Below, piece after piece: positions 54,941 to 64,000 of a DNA stretch of 64,000 nucleotides. Source of the DNA: Bemisia tabaci (taxonomy: Eukaryota > Arthropoda > Insecta > Hemiptera > Aleyrodidae). Made by a program: the position numbers and the translations under genes. The notes beneath the pieces are model-generated. The model worked only from the letters and a program-made list of their open reading frames with translations. It had not been told where the DNA came from and made no database searches. The stretch lies in NCBI RefSeq assembly GCF_918797505.1, contig NC_092802.1:20729883-20793882 (forward strand), read 5' to 3'. Within the stretch, counting starts at the first letter, position 1, and every line of letters starts with the position of its first letter.

Positions 54941-55563
54941 CTGCCGTGCTTGGAACAATCGTTGTACATGAGCCTTCAGACGTTACAAAATTTCCCTCAA
55001 TGAAATAAGAATTTTCGGGGGAACAAGTGAAGATTTTCATTTTAATTTTTCAAACACTTTCATTCGCAATTCAGTCGGAAGTACCCGATAATTCTGACGG
55101 AAAATATCCACAACTAGACTTAATTTTACAATACGGAACTACAATTTCTGCACTGGAAAAAAAACACGTTGGATCTAGAGTCCAGACTCTTGAAAACATT
55201 GACAAGAAAAAATACTCTTGATTCAATCAGATTTAAGCTTAAATCAAAAGAAAATCCGCTCAAATTAAGAGGCTTGGTTCATGATTAGAGCAAAAATCCG
55301 ATTGAATCGCGAGTATTTTTTCTTGTCGATGTTTTTAAGAGTCTGGACTCAAGATCCGATGTGTTTTTTTTCCAGTGTGGCTCATCCGTAAATAACGCTT
55401 ATGTGCATACGGGAACTACTGGTACTTACATTGTTTCTAAACTGAGTCAGAAATAGTTCCTAATCGCAAAATGTAGTCCAACTATCCTGACGAATGAATA
55501 TATTATCGAAGGAAGTTTGACAACGTAGGAATGCTCACAGAGCGTTTTTCTTTGGCACGGTAG
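54941..55563. mobile_element. GCCGTGCTAAGG-family element with two further nested layers
   Basis: The outer ends (CTGCCGTGCTTGGAAC and TTTTTCTTTGGCACGGTAG) enclose a short inverted-repeat element (~55118-55487), which itself is split by a CACTGG element (55151-55377). Three strata in one place. Confidence 0.7.
55151..55377. mobile_element. CACTGG-family element, copy e
   Basis: 227 bp, ends CACTGGAAAAAAAACACGTT and complement, flanked by TG. The empty site (AATTTCTGGCTC) is seen in the relative at 38274-38415. Confidence 0.88.
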
Positions 55564-55792
55564 TATTCCACATGAATGGGCTCCAGCGGACGCCGCGATC
55601 GGGCCGGAGATCCGCGGATGATAACCGCACTGCCCCCTGCAACCCAAGCTTTATCTGATCTTCGTTGGAGAGCAGAGCTTTTTCTCCGTCCGTCACCCCC
55701 ACCCCCTCCCCTTCCCACCCTTGCTTTCTACATCTCCCTATACTCGCGCTCGAGGAGAGTGCCAGAGATTCGTTCCAGAATGACCGACTTTC

Positions 55793-56390
55793 GAGATTGC
55801 CAACCCGCATGCGCGATTCGGGATCGAAAATATTAAGCGAATTTCCGAGAGAGACTTTAACGCTAGATAAGAAAAATAAGTAATAAGTTTTACGCAAATA
55901 AGTTTTAAGTATGTGAATGAAGACATTTGAGATTGCCAACCCGCATGCGCGATTCGGAATCGCGAATATTAAGCGAATTTCCGCGAAAGACTTTAACGCT
56001 GGTTAAGAAAAATAAACAATACGTATTAGCAATGTGGGTGAAAAAATTCGAGATTGCTTGTGTGCATGCGCGATTCGGGAACGCGAATATTAAGTGAATT
56101 TCCGCGAAAGACTTCAACGCTGGACAAGCAAAATAAGCGATAAGTTTTAGGAATGTGAGTGAAAACATTCGCGCGATTTAGGATCGCGAATATTAAGCGA
56201 ATTTTCGAGAAAGACTTTAACGCTGGATAAGAAAAATAAGCGATAAGTTTTAACTATGTGAGTGAAAAAATTCGAGATTGCTTGCGTGCATGCGCGATTC
56301 GGGATCGCGAATACTAAGCGAATTTTCGCGGAAGACTTTAACGTTGGATAAGAAAAGTAAGCAATAAGTTTTAAGTGTGATGAGTAAAGT
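55793..56390 (+). repeat. Tandem repeat, five units of ~100-136 bp
   Basis: Units start near 55793, 55929, 56050, 56171 (shortened) and 56274. Each has GCATGCGCGATTCGG, ATCGCGAATATTAAGCGAAT, GACTTTAACGCTGG and ATAAGTTTTA. The copies are diverged. 56400-57100 beyond it shows no gene I can support. Confidence 0.85.
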
Positions 56391-57103
56391 TTTAGGAAGC
56401 TTCAAGTTTTACAAGTAAGAGCTATGGGCGCTTTCAAAATAAGTAAAAATCTGTAGGACAGTTCCGAAAGCTGTCAACAAAATATTTCACGAGATCTGAT
56501 ACTAGAATTTTGGTTGATTCCTTATTTCCTCGCTTGCATGACATTACATAGATAAGGGGTGAATTTTGCTCCGTAAGAGCGCAGTTAACTTCTCGAAGGG
56601 ACTTCATTCCACTCCGCACTTTTATTACTCGGAGTTTCGGGGGGCAAAATACGTACAGAGGTGAAATGCACTTTGGATTTTTCTTCGAATTTATAGACAG
56701 TATTTTTTCACAAGAAGTGTCTTGCTACATCATCAGTCCATTCTGACAGGAACACAATGTTGATCGAAAGTTTGATATTGATGAAGGTGGAGTAGGCGAG
56801 CCATGGAATTCCGTGTATGATCCTCCAATTCATGTGCCAAAAATCTCAAAGCAGGATATGACAGTTTTCTGCCGAGGCTGTAGTTCTCACTTTCTTAACA
56901 ACGCGGGTTCATTCAGTAAAGTTCAATCAGAGAGGGGGGCGCGGCATCCATCTCGATGGGTGAGGAACGCTTAAGCTGTAGTTATACATCATCCTGGACC
57001 ATTGTTTTCACTTTCTTCTCGATCAGTCTTTAAACATTGTTGCCAGGTCATTCTTATTTCGGTCGCTTGAAGCTTCTCTAAAAGGAGTATGCCATCAAGG
57101 GCA

Positions 57104-57334
57104 CACTGGAAAAAAAGTCTCTTGGATCAAGAGTCCTGACTCTTAAAAAATTTGACAAGAGAAACATGCTCTTAATTCACGTGGATTTTTGCTTGGATCA
57201 AGAGCCGAGCTTCTTAATTCAAAAATAAGTGGATTTCCTTCTGGCTCAACAAAGATCCGATTGAATTAAGATTATATTCTTGTCAAATGTTATAAAAGTC
57301 TGGACTTTGGATCCGAGAGACTTTCTTTCCACTG
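57104..57334. mobile_element. CACTGG-family element, copy f (diverged)
   Basis: Ends CACTGGAAAAAAAGTCTCTT and a near complement ending CCACTG. The interior GATCAAGAGTCCTGACTCTT is recognisable but diverged. Confidence 0.72.
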
Positions 57335-58084
57335 TAATAATTTTATCACCCAATCATACGCTTCGTTGTTTCGTTTCAAGCGTAAGGCGTGAGTCCCGGT
57401 GGATTGTCCCAGAGTCAATTTCAGGGCAAAAAATCATCGTTTAAAAAGTGAATCGTGCAAATCTGACTTCACACGTGAGCATAAAATGAGAGGATCATTG
57501 AGAAAGCGTGGTTCTCTTCTTTAGAAAAACAACTTATTTAATTTCAGCAAAAACATTTTTGAACTTGCCGTTAAGAAGATGCCTTCTTATTGAATCGAGA
57601 GGAAAAATGCTCTTATCAAGGAGATGAATTTAAAAAGGGAGAATTCTGTGTTCGCTGCAACTTGGCAACCGGTTTGGCGCGAAAATGATCAGAGGAGCGG
57701 CGATTGGAGACCGCAGTCAGCAATTTCTCAGCGAATTAATCGCACTAAATTCACTCTGCGCGCTGATGCCGTCATGCAGCATAAACAGTTATCAGTCAAA
57801 AACATACGGATTTCATGTCAGTAAGCGGAGGGGATCTACTTATTCGGACGATTTTAAAAACCGCGTGTGGTTTATCATAAAGTGGAAGTAAATACGCGAT
57901 GTTCACAATGGGCATTTGGACAAGGTCTGCGGGCTGATTATTGAAATTGATAGACAAAATGGACGTAGGGAGTATGGAACGATCCATTGGTTGAAAGGTG
58001 TGGTTTACTTCAGACTAAGGAAGAAAATGATGGACTAAACTGTCGGGTTTCTCGTGGGTTACCGAGTTCTATTACACTGACTTT

Positions 58085-58555
58085 GTCCATTGCAACCATC
58101 CGCTTCCACCAATAGGATCCCTCCATCACGGAGAAAAAAAACTCGTGCGTGGGACCCGAAGTTTAGGTCATATGGATCTCTGAAGTTTTCAGATTGAGCA
58201 TCTGAACACTTTAGGTCTAGCTGCCGAGGTTCGGATCATACATCTGAAACTTCAGTTCTTACATCTGAAGTACTTCAGATGTAAGAACCGAAGTACTTCG
58301 GATATGAGAACCGAAGTACTTCGGATGTGAGAACCGAAGTACTTCAGATGTAAGAACTGAAGTTTCAGATGTGTGATCCGAACCTCGGCAGCTAGACCTG
58401 AAGTGTTCAGATGCTTCATCTGAAAACTTCAGAGATCCATATGACCTAAACTTCGGGTCCCACGCACGAGTTTTTTTTTCCGTGCATATCCCTTTTGTCT
58501 TCTCTGTCTATAGCTTTGTCTATCAATTTCGATAATCGGCCCGCTGATATGGATA
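58085..58555 (+). repeat. CCATTGCAACCACCCGC dispersed repeat, copy 2 (interrupted)
   Basis: Matches copy 1 on both sides of the palindromic element at 58127-58484; the empty site ATCCCTCCATATCCC is present in 59845-59955. Confidence 0.78.
58127..58484. mobile_element. Near-perfect 358-bp palindromic element with CAT duplication
   Basis: Ends CACGGAGAAAAAAAA and TTTTTTTTTCCGTG, flanked by CAT (58124-58126, 58485-58487). The two halves pair nearly base for base. The centre has four iterations of a GAACCGAAGTACTTCGG-like block. No ORF. Confidence 0.92.
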
Positions 58556-58818
58556 AAAACAGCACACCGACGGTGCAACTCCCGTACCACGTATTCCTTT
58601 TGCAGTGTTTAAAAATCTCTGCTCCTGTTTTATCTTTTTGAAGGGAACAAATCAACATCACTCCATGAAGTTTTCTTGGCATTTATCTCGCAAGGAGAAG
58701 AAAAAGCAAGAAAGTTTTCGAGAATGGACGTTGGGTAATAGTTCTCCCTTTAAAAAATAAAGTACAACAGGAAGTCTGCAAAGTCGCAAACCGAGAGCCG
58801 TGGTTTGGTAGTTGGAAA

Positions 58819-58902
58819 TTGGACGTATCTAGATGCTAAAAGGAACTATGTGCATAGGGATTGCTTGTGACATAGTTCCTTTTAGTGTAAATACGTCCAA
58901 TT
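58819..58902. mobile_element. 84-bp GGAACTATGTGCAT palindrome
   Basis: AATTGGACGTATCTAGATGC to its near complement, containing AAAAGGAACTATGTGCAT and inverse. Small relative of 22100-22228. Confidence 0.65.
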
Positions 58903-58972
58903 CTTAGGAAACATGAATAGCAGTTAAAATGAGTCTGGTAAAATTCGTCAAATTTGGGGCGGTTACAACCAA

Positions 58973-59187
58973 CACTAGAAAAAAAAACACATTGGATCTA
59001 GAGTCCAGACTCTTAAAAACATCGACAAGAAAAAGTACTTCAGAAAAGTAATCAGAATCTAGCTTAAATACAGAACCACGCATCTTAATTTAAGCGGATT
59101 TTGTTTTGATTCGAGCGAAAATCCGATTGAATCAAGAGTATTTTTTCTTGTCAATGTTTTCAAGAGTCTGAACTCTAGATCCAATGT

Positions 59188-59229
<42 letters not shown>

Positions 59230-59237
59230 CCCCAGTA
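58973..59237. mobile_element. CACTGG-family element, copy g, with long T-run
   Basis: Ends CACTAGAAAAAAAAACACAT and CCCAGTA. The right-hand T-run has expanded to ~41 T (59189-59229). Confidence 0.8.
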
Positions 59238-59844
59238 AAGTCGGAGTTAAAGTCCGAGGAATATTATCATGATCGTATCTTTACAGTTTTCGGGCAAAAC
59301 GTGGCAACTCTGCCCACCTCAACTTGCCCGTATCGGCTTTAGGCTACTACACAATGGAGGGTAGTGTCGAAAAAATCCGTAAAACAAACGATTCACTTTC
59401 CTCGCGGGTCGCACGATCATCGGTGTGATTGAATGAGTCCCGGAGGCGCGTCTAAAATCGCTCGCGAAGATTCTACGTTTGAAGTTGTTTTTTGCGCAGT
59501 TTCGTGGGGAAGCGCGCAAGAAGAATTGAATCTCTCGGTTCAAAAACGACCCAATTCAGACCCAATTCGGGATTGTTACTCGGGATGTTTCTCTGTCAGA
59601 GTTTGCGGGGAAGGTTATTCCTACTCCCAGTGACCAAAAATTCTCACTCAGATCCCAACCCACGCACACGCCACGCTGAAGCATTTTTGCGAGCTGATTA
59701 TTGAAATTTATAGACAAAGAAGACATAAGGAGTATAGAGCGATCCCATTTGTTAAAACGGGTGGCTTTTACAGACTAAGGGAGAAAATTATTGACCATCC
59801 GTCGGGTCTCTCGTGGGTTGCCGTTAGTTAGTCTATTACCTACC

Positions 59845-59955
59845 TCCTTCGTCCATTGCAACCACCCGCTTTCACCAATAGGATCCCTCCATATCCCTTT
59901 TGTCTTCTTTGTCTATAGCTTTGTCTACCAATTTCAATAATCGGCCCGCTGCAGT
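59845..59955 (+). repeat. CCATTGCAACCACCCGC dispersed repeat, copy 3
   Basis: Uninterrupted form of the repeat, preceded by GGGTCTCTCGTGGGTTGCCG and CTATTACCTACCTCC. Used above as the empty site for the 358-bp palindrome. 59240-59840 otherwise holds a CpG-richer stretch without recognised genes. Confidence 0.75.
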
Positions 59956-59998
59956 CCTGACCCTCTCCAAAATGTTTAACCATTCTTGACGACACTAC

Positions 59999-60250
59999 TG
60001 CCGTGCTACGGAAAAACGCCGTATAAACGTCCGAGAGCTGCCAAATTTCCTCCGATAAAATGTTTATTTTGTAGGAAAGTTATGAATATTTTTCCTTGAA
60101 ATTGTCAGACGTTTTAGATCAAATTACAAACAAAATTATCTGCGACATTGGTAGACAGATATTCAAAAAATTTCCTGAAAGTTAGTGATTTGCCAGGGGA
60201 AATTTGGCAACGCCTAAAGGCCCATACGACGTTCTTCCTTAGCACGGCAG
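59999..60250. mobile_element. GCCGTGCTAAGG-family element, copy
   Basis: CTGCCGTGCTACGGAAAAAC and GTTCTTCCTTAGCACGGCAG ends, full length (~252 bp), little diverged. Confidence 0.82.
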
Positions 60251-60829
60251 ACCAATAGGATACGTCCCCTGTCCACTCCACTGTCCAACCCCCCGAAGCG
60301 CTTTGCAACTCAGGCATTATGCGTTACCCGTTACTCTAATGATTTCATATCATAAAGCTAGATTTTTTTTCGCAGAAAATGGTTCCTTCTACAAAGCTTC
60401 ATTTTAAAAGCACTCTTAGAGAGAGCATATAAAGCTCAAGAAGCCTTACGTACGAGTAGTTGTCCTTCATGCGTCGATTTTAATATAAAAATCCCGTTGC
60501 TCCACTCCTGGAGCTGCGAGTTTTATTACAGCGAGACTTGTTGGTGAGGTCAAAAAATAATAATCCATCGTTATGGATCTGTTAACCTCCTGATGCGATG
60601 ATGAGCTTTGTTCCTTAAACGGACGTTTCGAATGGAGGACCAACGGTGCATTGCTGCATTAGTAAGCCAGCCGCGGCCCCAAAAGGATGGTCCATTTCGG
60701 GAATGGAATCCGCCTGCACCAGTGCACTATGCATAGGCGCCAGTCGTACCGAAAGCTGAGAGGGATGGGTCTGTACTACATAAAAGATACAGCAAAAAGA
60801 GTTTTCTTTCCGCACAAGTATACCTTCTT

Positions 60830-60925
60830 TGTCCATTGCAACCAGCCCCTTCCGCCAAAAGGATCCCTCCATATCCCTTTGTCTTCTCTGTCTATAACTT
60901 TGTCTATTAGTTTCAGTAATCGGCG
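60830..60925 (+). repeat. CCATTGCAACCACCCGC dispersed repeat, copy 4
   Basis: TTTGTCCATTGCAACCAGCC, AAAAGGATCCCTCCATATCC and TCTGTCTATAACTTTGTCTA match the other copies. 60260-60820 and 60930-61215 show nothing recognisable. Confidence 0.7.
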
Positions 60926-61219
60926 CATAGTCCACCTATCTATGATAGCCAACCCAACCTTGGGACTGAACCAATGTCCGTGACCATGCTTTCCCGTTAA
61001 ATGCTCTTTAATTTTTCTCCTCGAATTAAAGTGTGCCCAAGATAACGGGTCTCGAGGACCATGGTGGGACCTCATCACGTGCACAGTCACCTAAACGAAT
61101 CGTGTCTGGAAGGAAAAAGTCTATTTTCAGATGAAACCCTGGGCGCTTGTAGCCTTATGCAGTTCGGGGCTCATTCAAAATAGACGAGTTCCTTTCCACA
61201 AAGAAGTTGATCATTTAAG

Positions 61220-61471
61220 CTGCCGTCCTAGAGAAGAACGCCGTATAAACCTGCGTATGTTGTCAAATTTCGTTTCGTTAAATATGAAAATTTGAGAATA
61301 CGTGAAAATATTTTTCTTCAAACGTTTTATAGAATTTTATTCGCGATTTGATCTGGAGTATCTAAAATTTTGAAGAAAGTATGCTCCGAAGATTCATCAA
61401 AAATAAATATTTTTCCGGGGAAATTTGGCAACTCCTGGAGGCTCATACGGGGCTCTTCCTAAGCACGATGG
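61220..61471. mobile_element. GCCGTGCTAAGG-family element, copy
   Basis: CTGCCGTCCTAGAGAAGAAC to CTCTTCCTAAGCACGATGG, ~252 bp, directly followed by another member. Confidence 0.78.
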
Positions 61472-61474
61472 TAT

Positions 61475-62146
61475 GCTACCGTGCTAAGGAAGAACGCCGT
61501 ATGAACACTCGAAGGTTTCCAAAACTCCTCTCAGAAAAGATTTAATTTTGGAGAAAAGTATGATTTAGTGACCTGCACTGAAAAAAAAAAATATCGGTGT
61601 ATTTACTAAGAAAACGGTAAAATTACCAAGAATTCAGGGTTCCATTGATCCCAGTTTTTTCTTGGTAAAATTATCATTTATGGAATTGGTAATTTTACCG
61701 AGAAATCCCGGTAAAATTATTGAACTTTCTCGGTAATTTTACTGGACCTCGATAAAAACGCCAATATTTTTTATCGACTGTGGTAGAATTAACGAGATAA
61801 AATGGCAAAGTTACCGGGAATTGATTACCAATAAAAGTGGTATTCTTACCTGGAAAAAACAGTAAAAATACCGGTTTTTAGGTAAGCTTACCAGTCTGTC
61901 TTGATAAAATGATCAATAATTGGTAAAAAAAGTGAGATAGTAAAGGTACCAACGGACCTTGGTAAAAACGCCGAGACTTTCTTTTCAGTGTGGCAATTTT
62001 TAGATTTTTTAGATCAAATTACGGACAAAATCTTCTATAAAATTGGAAGAGAAATATACACAAATTTTCACGAAAATTCATGATTTGTCGAAGGAGATTT
62101 GGCAACTCCTGAAGGCTCATACGGTGTTCTTTCCGAGTGCGGTGGT
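61475..62146. mobile_element. GCCGTGCTAAGG-family element carrying a CACTGA element
   Basis: CTACCGTGCTAAGGAAGAAC to GTTCTTTCCGAGTGCGGTGG, split by 61576-61990. Confidence 0.78.
61576..61990. mobile_element. CACTGA-family element (415 bp), copy 3, inverted
   Basis: Reverse orientation relative to copies 1 and 2, flanked by TG on both sides. Same GGTAAAATTACC-type interior. Confidence 0.88.
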
Positions 62147-62393
62147 ACGGAGGTCCCGCACCCGCGTTTTCCACGCCGGAATTGGACCGGAGATGGTTTC
62201 TTTCGACGCTTTCTTTGTCCCTTGAACTTGGCATGACTAATCGGGACCCACTGAGGCGCCAAGGTCACACAACGGCCCCAAAAAGAGGGGTTCTATTCGA
62301 ACTAGATCTGTATCATCCGGAAGCTAACACGCGATCACACGGTTGTCACTGTTTCAGGGAATGAGGACTCCGTATTGACGAAACAGTAAATGA

Positions 62394-62933
62394 AGAAAAA
62401 AACACTAAGAAGTGGCCCGAAACCTGTATGTAACAAGGTGGAGAAATGGTGCTGGGTCCACACCATTTCGTGGAGAAAACATAGCCAAGAAGTTCCAAAA
62501 ATTAAAATTAGAGTCAAAAATAATTTTTTGAACTCTAATGCGCACCAGTACGAAACTGAGGAGGGAGAGTGATCAGCTCAGGCAGTTTGCAATGGAATAT
62601 TAAGTTGGAGTCACGTCGATAGTTGGGTCATATCCATGACGGCGTTTTAATGCCGTCTTGGATTTTGCGGCATATTAAGTTGGGTTCACTGCGCGGTTGT
62701 GATCTACTGATGAGGTCTAAAAGGCCCAAACCGGTATAGATCTCTCGACGTGACTCCAACTTAATATTCCATTGCAAACTGCCTGAGCTGAACACTCCCC
62801 CTCCTCAGTTTCGTACTGGTGCGCATTAGTTCTAAAAATGTATTTTTGACTCAAATTTTAATTTTTGGAACTTCTTGGCTTTGTTTTCCCCACGAAATGG
62901 TGTGGATCCAGCACCATTTCTTCACCTTGTTAT
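62394..62933. mobile_element. Foldback element (~540 bp) with 14-bp flanking duplication
   Basis: Arms of ~215 bp are inverted copies (AGTGGCCCGAAACC-like outer, GGAATATTAAGTTGGAGTCA inner) around a ~130-bp centre. The 14-mer GAAACAGTAAATGA occurs at 62380-62393 and 62934-62947. One arm alone is found at 4466-4690. Confidence 0.82.
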
Positions 62934-63349
62934 GAAACAGTAAATGAGTTATTGTAAGTACAGTTAGAGATTTCCGCGTTTCCGCTAGGTTAGTTGAACG
63001 TACGAGTTACGCTAAAGGAACTATGTGCATACTGCAAAGCAAAACGCTGTATGAGCCTTTGCGACGTTGGGAACTTTCCTGTCGTACTTTATATTCTCCT
63101 TGGGAAACTAGTCTACTCAATTTCTTGAAATCTTCCTTGCTTTTTCTCCTTTATTAGCAGAATATTCCGCAGAAATTTCAAGTTATGGTTGACTTGTTTT
63201 TCTTCAAAAAAATAAAATAAAATAGGAGCAGAGATTTCAAAACACGGCTATGGCGATGCTTTTTTTTCGCAGTTTAGCCATTGATATATGGGGAGCAAGA
63301 AGCGCCCCGCTGAACTGATGTACTCTGGTCCCGGGCGTGGGACCCGGAG

Positions 63350-63480
63350 CAATCGAAGCCACGGCTCCAGCACCCGGAGCAATCGAAGCCACGGCTCCAG
63401 CACCCGGAACTTCCGGGCTCAGAGGCCTAAAGTTCCGGGCGTAGCACCCGGCGCAATCGAAGCTACGGCTCCAGCACCCA
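63350..63480 (+). repeat. 30-bp minisatellite (ACCCGGAGCAATCGAAGCCA)
   Basis: Head-to-tail units ACCCGGAGCAATCGAAGCCA plus CGGCTCCAGC: two adjacent copies, then a related third after CGGAACTTCCGGGC-type sequence. GC-rich. Confidence 0.75.
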
Positions 63481-63599
63481 GAACTTTCGGCCTCAGAGCC
63501 CGGAACGGACGATAAGTCTATATAGCCCGTAACTTTTTCTTCAGTGTGCACCCCCACTTAGTTCCTTCTCGATAAACTCAGTGTAAGTGATTCCCTTGC

Positions 63600-63860
63600 T
63601 CGCGGTTTCAAGAAACCAACAACCACACTTTGGCTGACTGCATCTCCGACGCGACGCGACGCCACTCGTCACGACACGACGCGACGTCACGCTGCAATTT
63701 CGATTCGGGAAAATCGCGAGGCTTTTCCTCGCGAGTGCGAATCGAGGAGAAATCAAGCGCATCAGCGTGGAGCTGCCGCGAAGACCACAAATCGCGAGTC
63801 CGCGGGGTTACGGGTTAGTGAGTCTCGCTTCCTTCGTCCGACAGCGCACAGTGGAGAGTC
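63600..63860. other. CpG-rich patch near the right edge
   Basis: Includes CGACGCGACGCCACTCGTC-type short repeats and a hairpin TCGCGAGGCTTTTCCTCGCGA. It could be a promoter or first-exon region of a neighbouring gene, but no coding exon is recognisable. The last 140 bases show nothing. Confidence 0.35.
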
Positions 63861-64000
63861 ACAGATGGATTGCATTTTGCAAAAAGGAACCACTAGCATT
63901 GCAATGTTGCTAAGTTTGTGCAACTTCTTTTGTCTTGGAGGAAAACCCCGATTATTCCTTAATAGTTTCTATTTTACTCGCTAAAAACTGTAAATTTATT

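Noticed and set aside
62019..62364. Overlapping short frames on both strands
   Set aside because: No domain and adjacent to nested elements; chance frames.
1..64000. CRISPR arrays, bacterial operons, canonical tRNA or rRNA genes
   Set aside because: No regularly spaced short repeats with unique spacers, no prokaryotic gene layout, and only a degenerate tRNA-like segment inside a transposon.

Overview
This is a window of a repeat-rich, AT-rich eukaryotic nuclear genome, almost certainly an insect. The protein types point there (a ZAD C2H2 zinc-finger factor; a FTP/C-type-lectin/sushi receptor like Drosophila Furrowed), as do the GT-AG introns and a nuclear fragment of mitochondrial cox1 that reads well only with the invertebrate mitochondrial code. 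Several short dispersed repeats resemble ones I associate with the whitefly Bemisia tabaci, but I cannot verify the species from sequence alone.

Two genes can be reconstructed, both on the minus strand. Gene 1 (23824 to 11482) has three coding exons, all joined in phase 0. They encode about 1055 residues: a Ser/Asn-rich N-terminal region of 527 residues, then a ZAD-like Cys4 module, then nine C2H2 fingers. Its second intron (about 8.3 kb) is filled with transposon remnants and a degenerate array with a period near 460 bp. Gene 2 (49094 to 33184, 5' end missing) has nine exons that close into one 666-residue frame: the C-terminal half of an FTP/fucolectin-like domain, a C-type lectin domain, three sushi domains, a Ser/Thr/Pro stalk, one membrane span and a His-rich cytoplasmic tail. 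This is a Furrowed-type selectin-like receptor. Its upstream exon(s) were not found with confidence before the right edge.

Layout: 1-11.3 kb is intergenic and packed with short inverted-repeat elements, including nested insertions and a 1.2-kb foldback. 11.5-23.8 kb is gene 1. 23.8-25.4 kb is its upstream region with hAT-like termini. 25.4-33.2 kb is mostly unique AT-rich DNA with a cox1 NUMT and one unexplained open stretch. 33.2-49.1 kb is gene 2. 49.1-64 kb is dense transposon DNA with tandem repeats and CpG-rich patches.

The most informative features outside the genes are nested non-autonomous DNA elements whose empty sites can be read from related copies in the same window. They give target duplications of 2, 3 and 8 bp for different families. 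I found no CRISPR array, operon, bacterial-type system or convincing structural RNA gene. I see no new multi-gene system here; what stands out is the ZAD factor architecture, the tRNA-like sequence inside a DNA element, the NUMT and the nested element strata.
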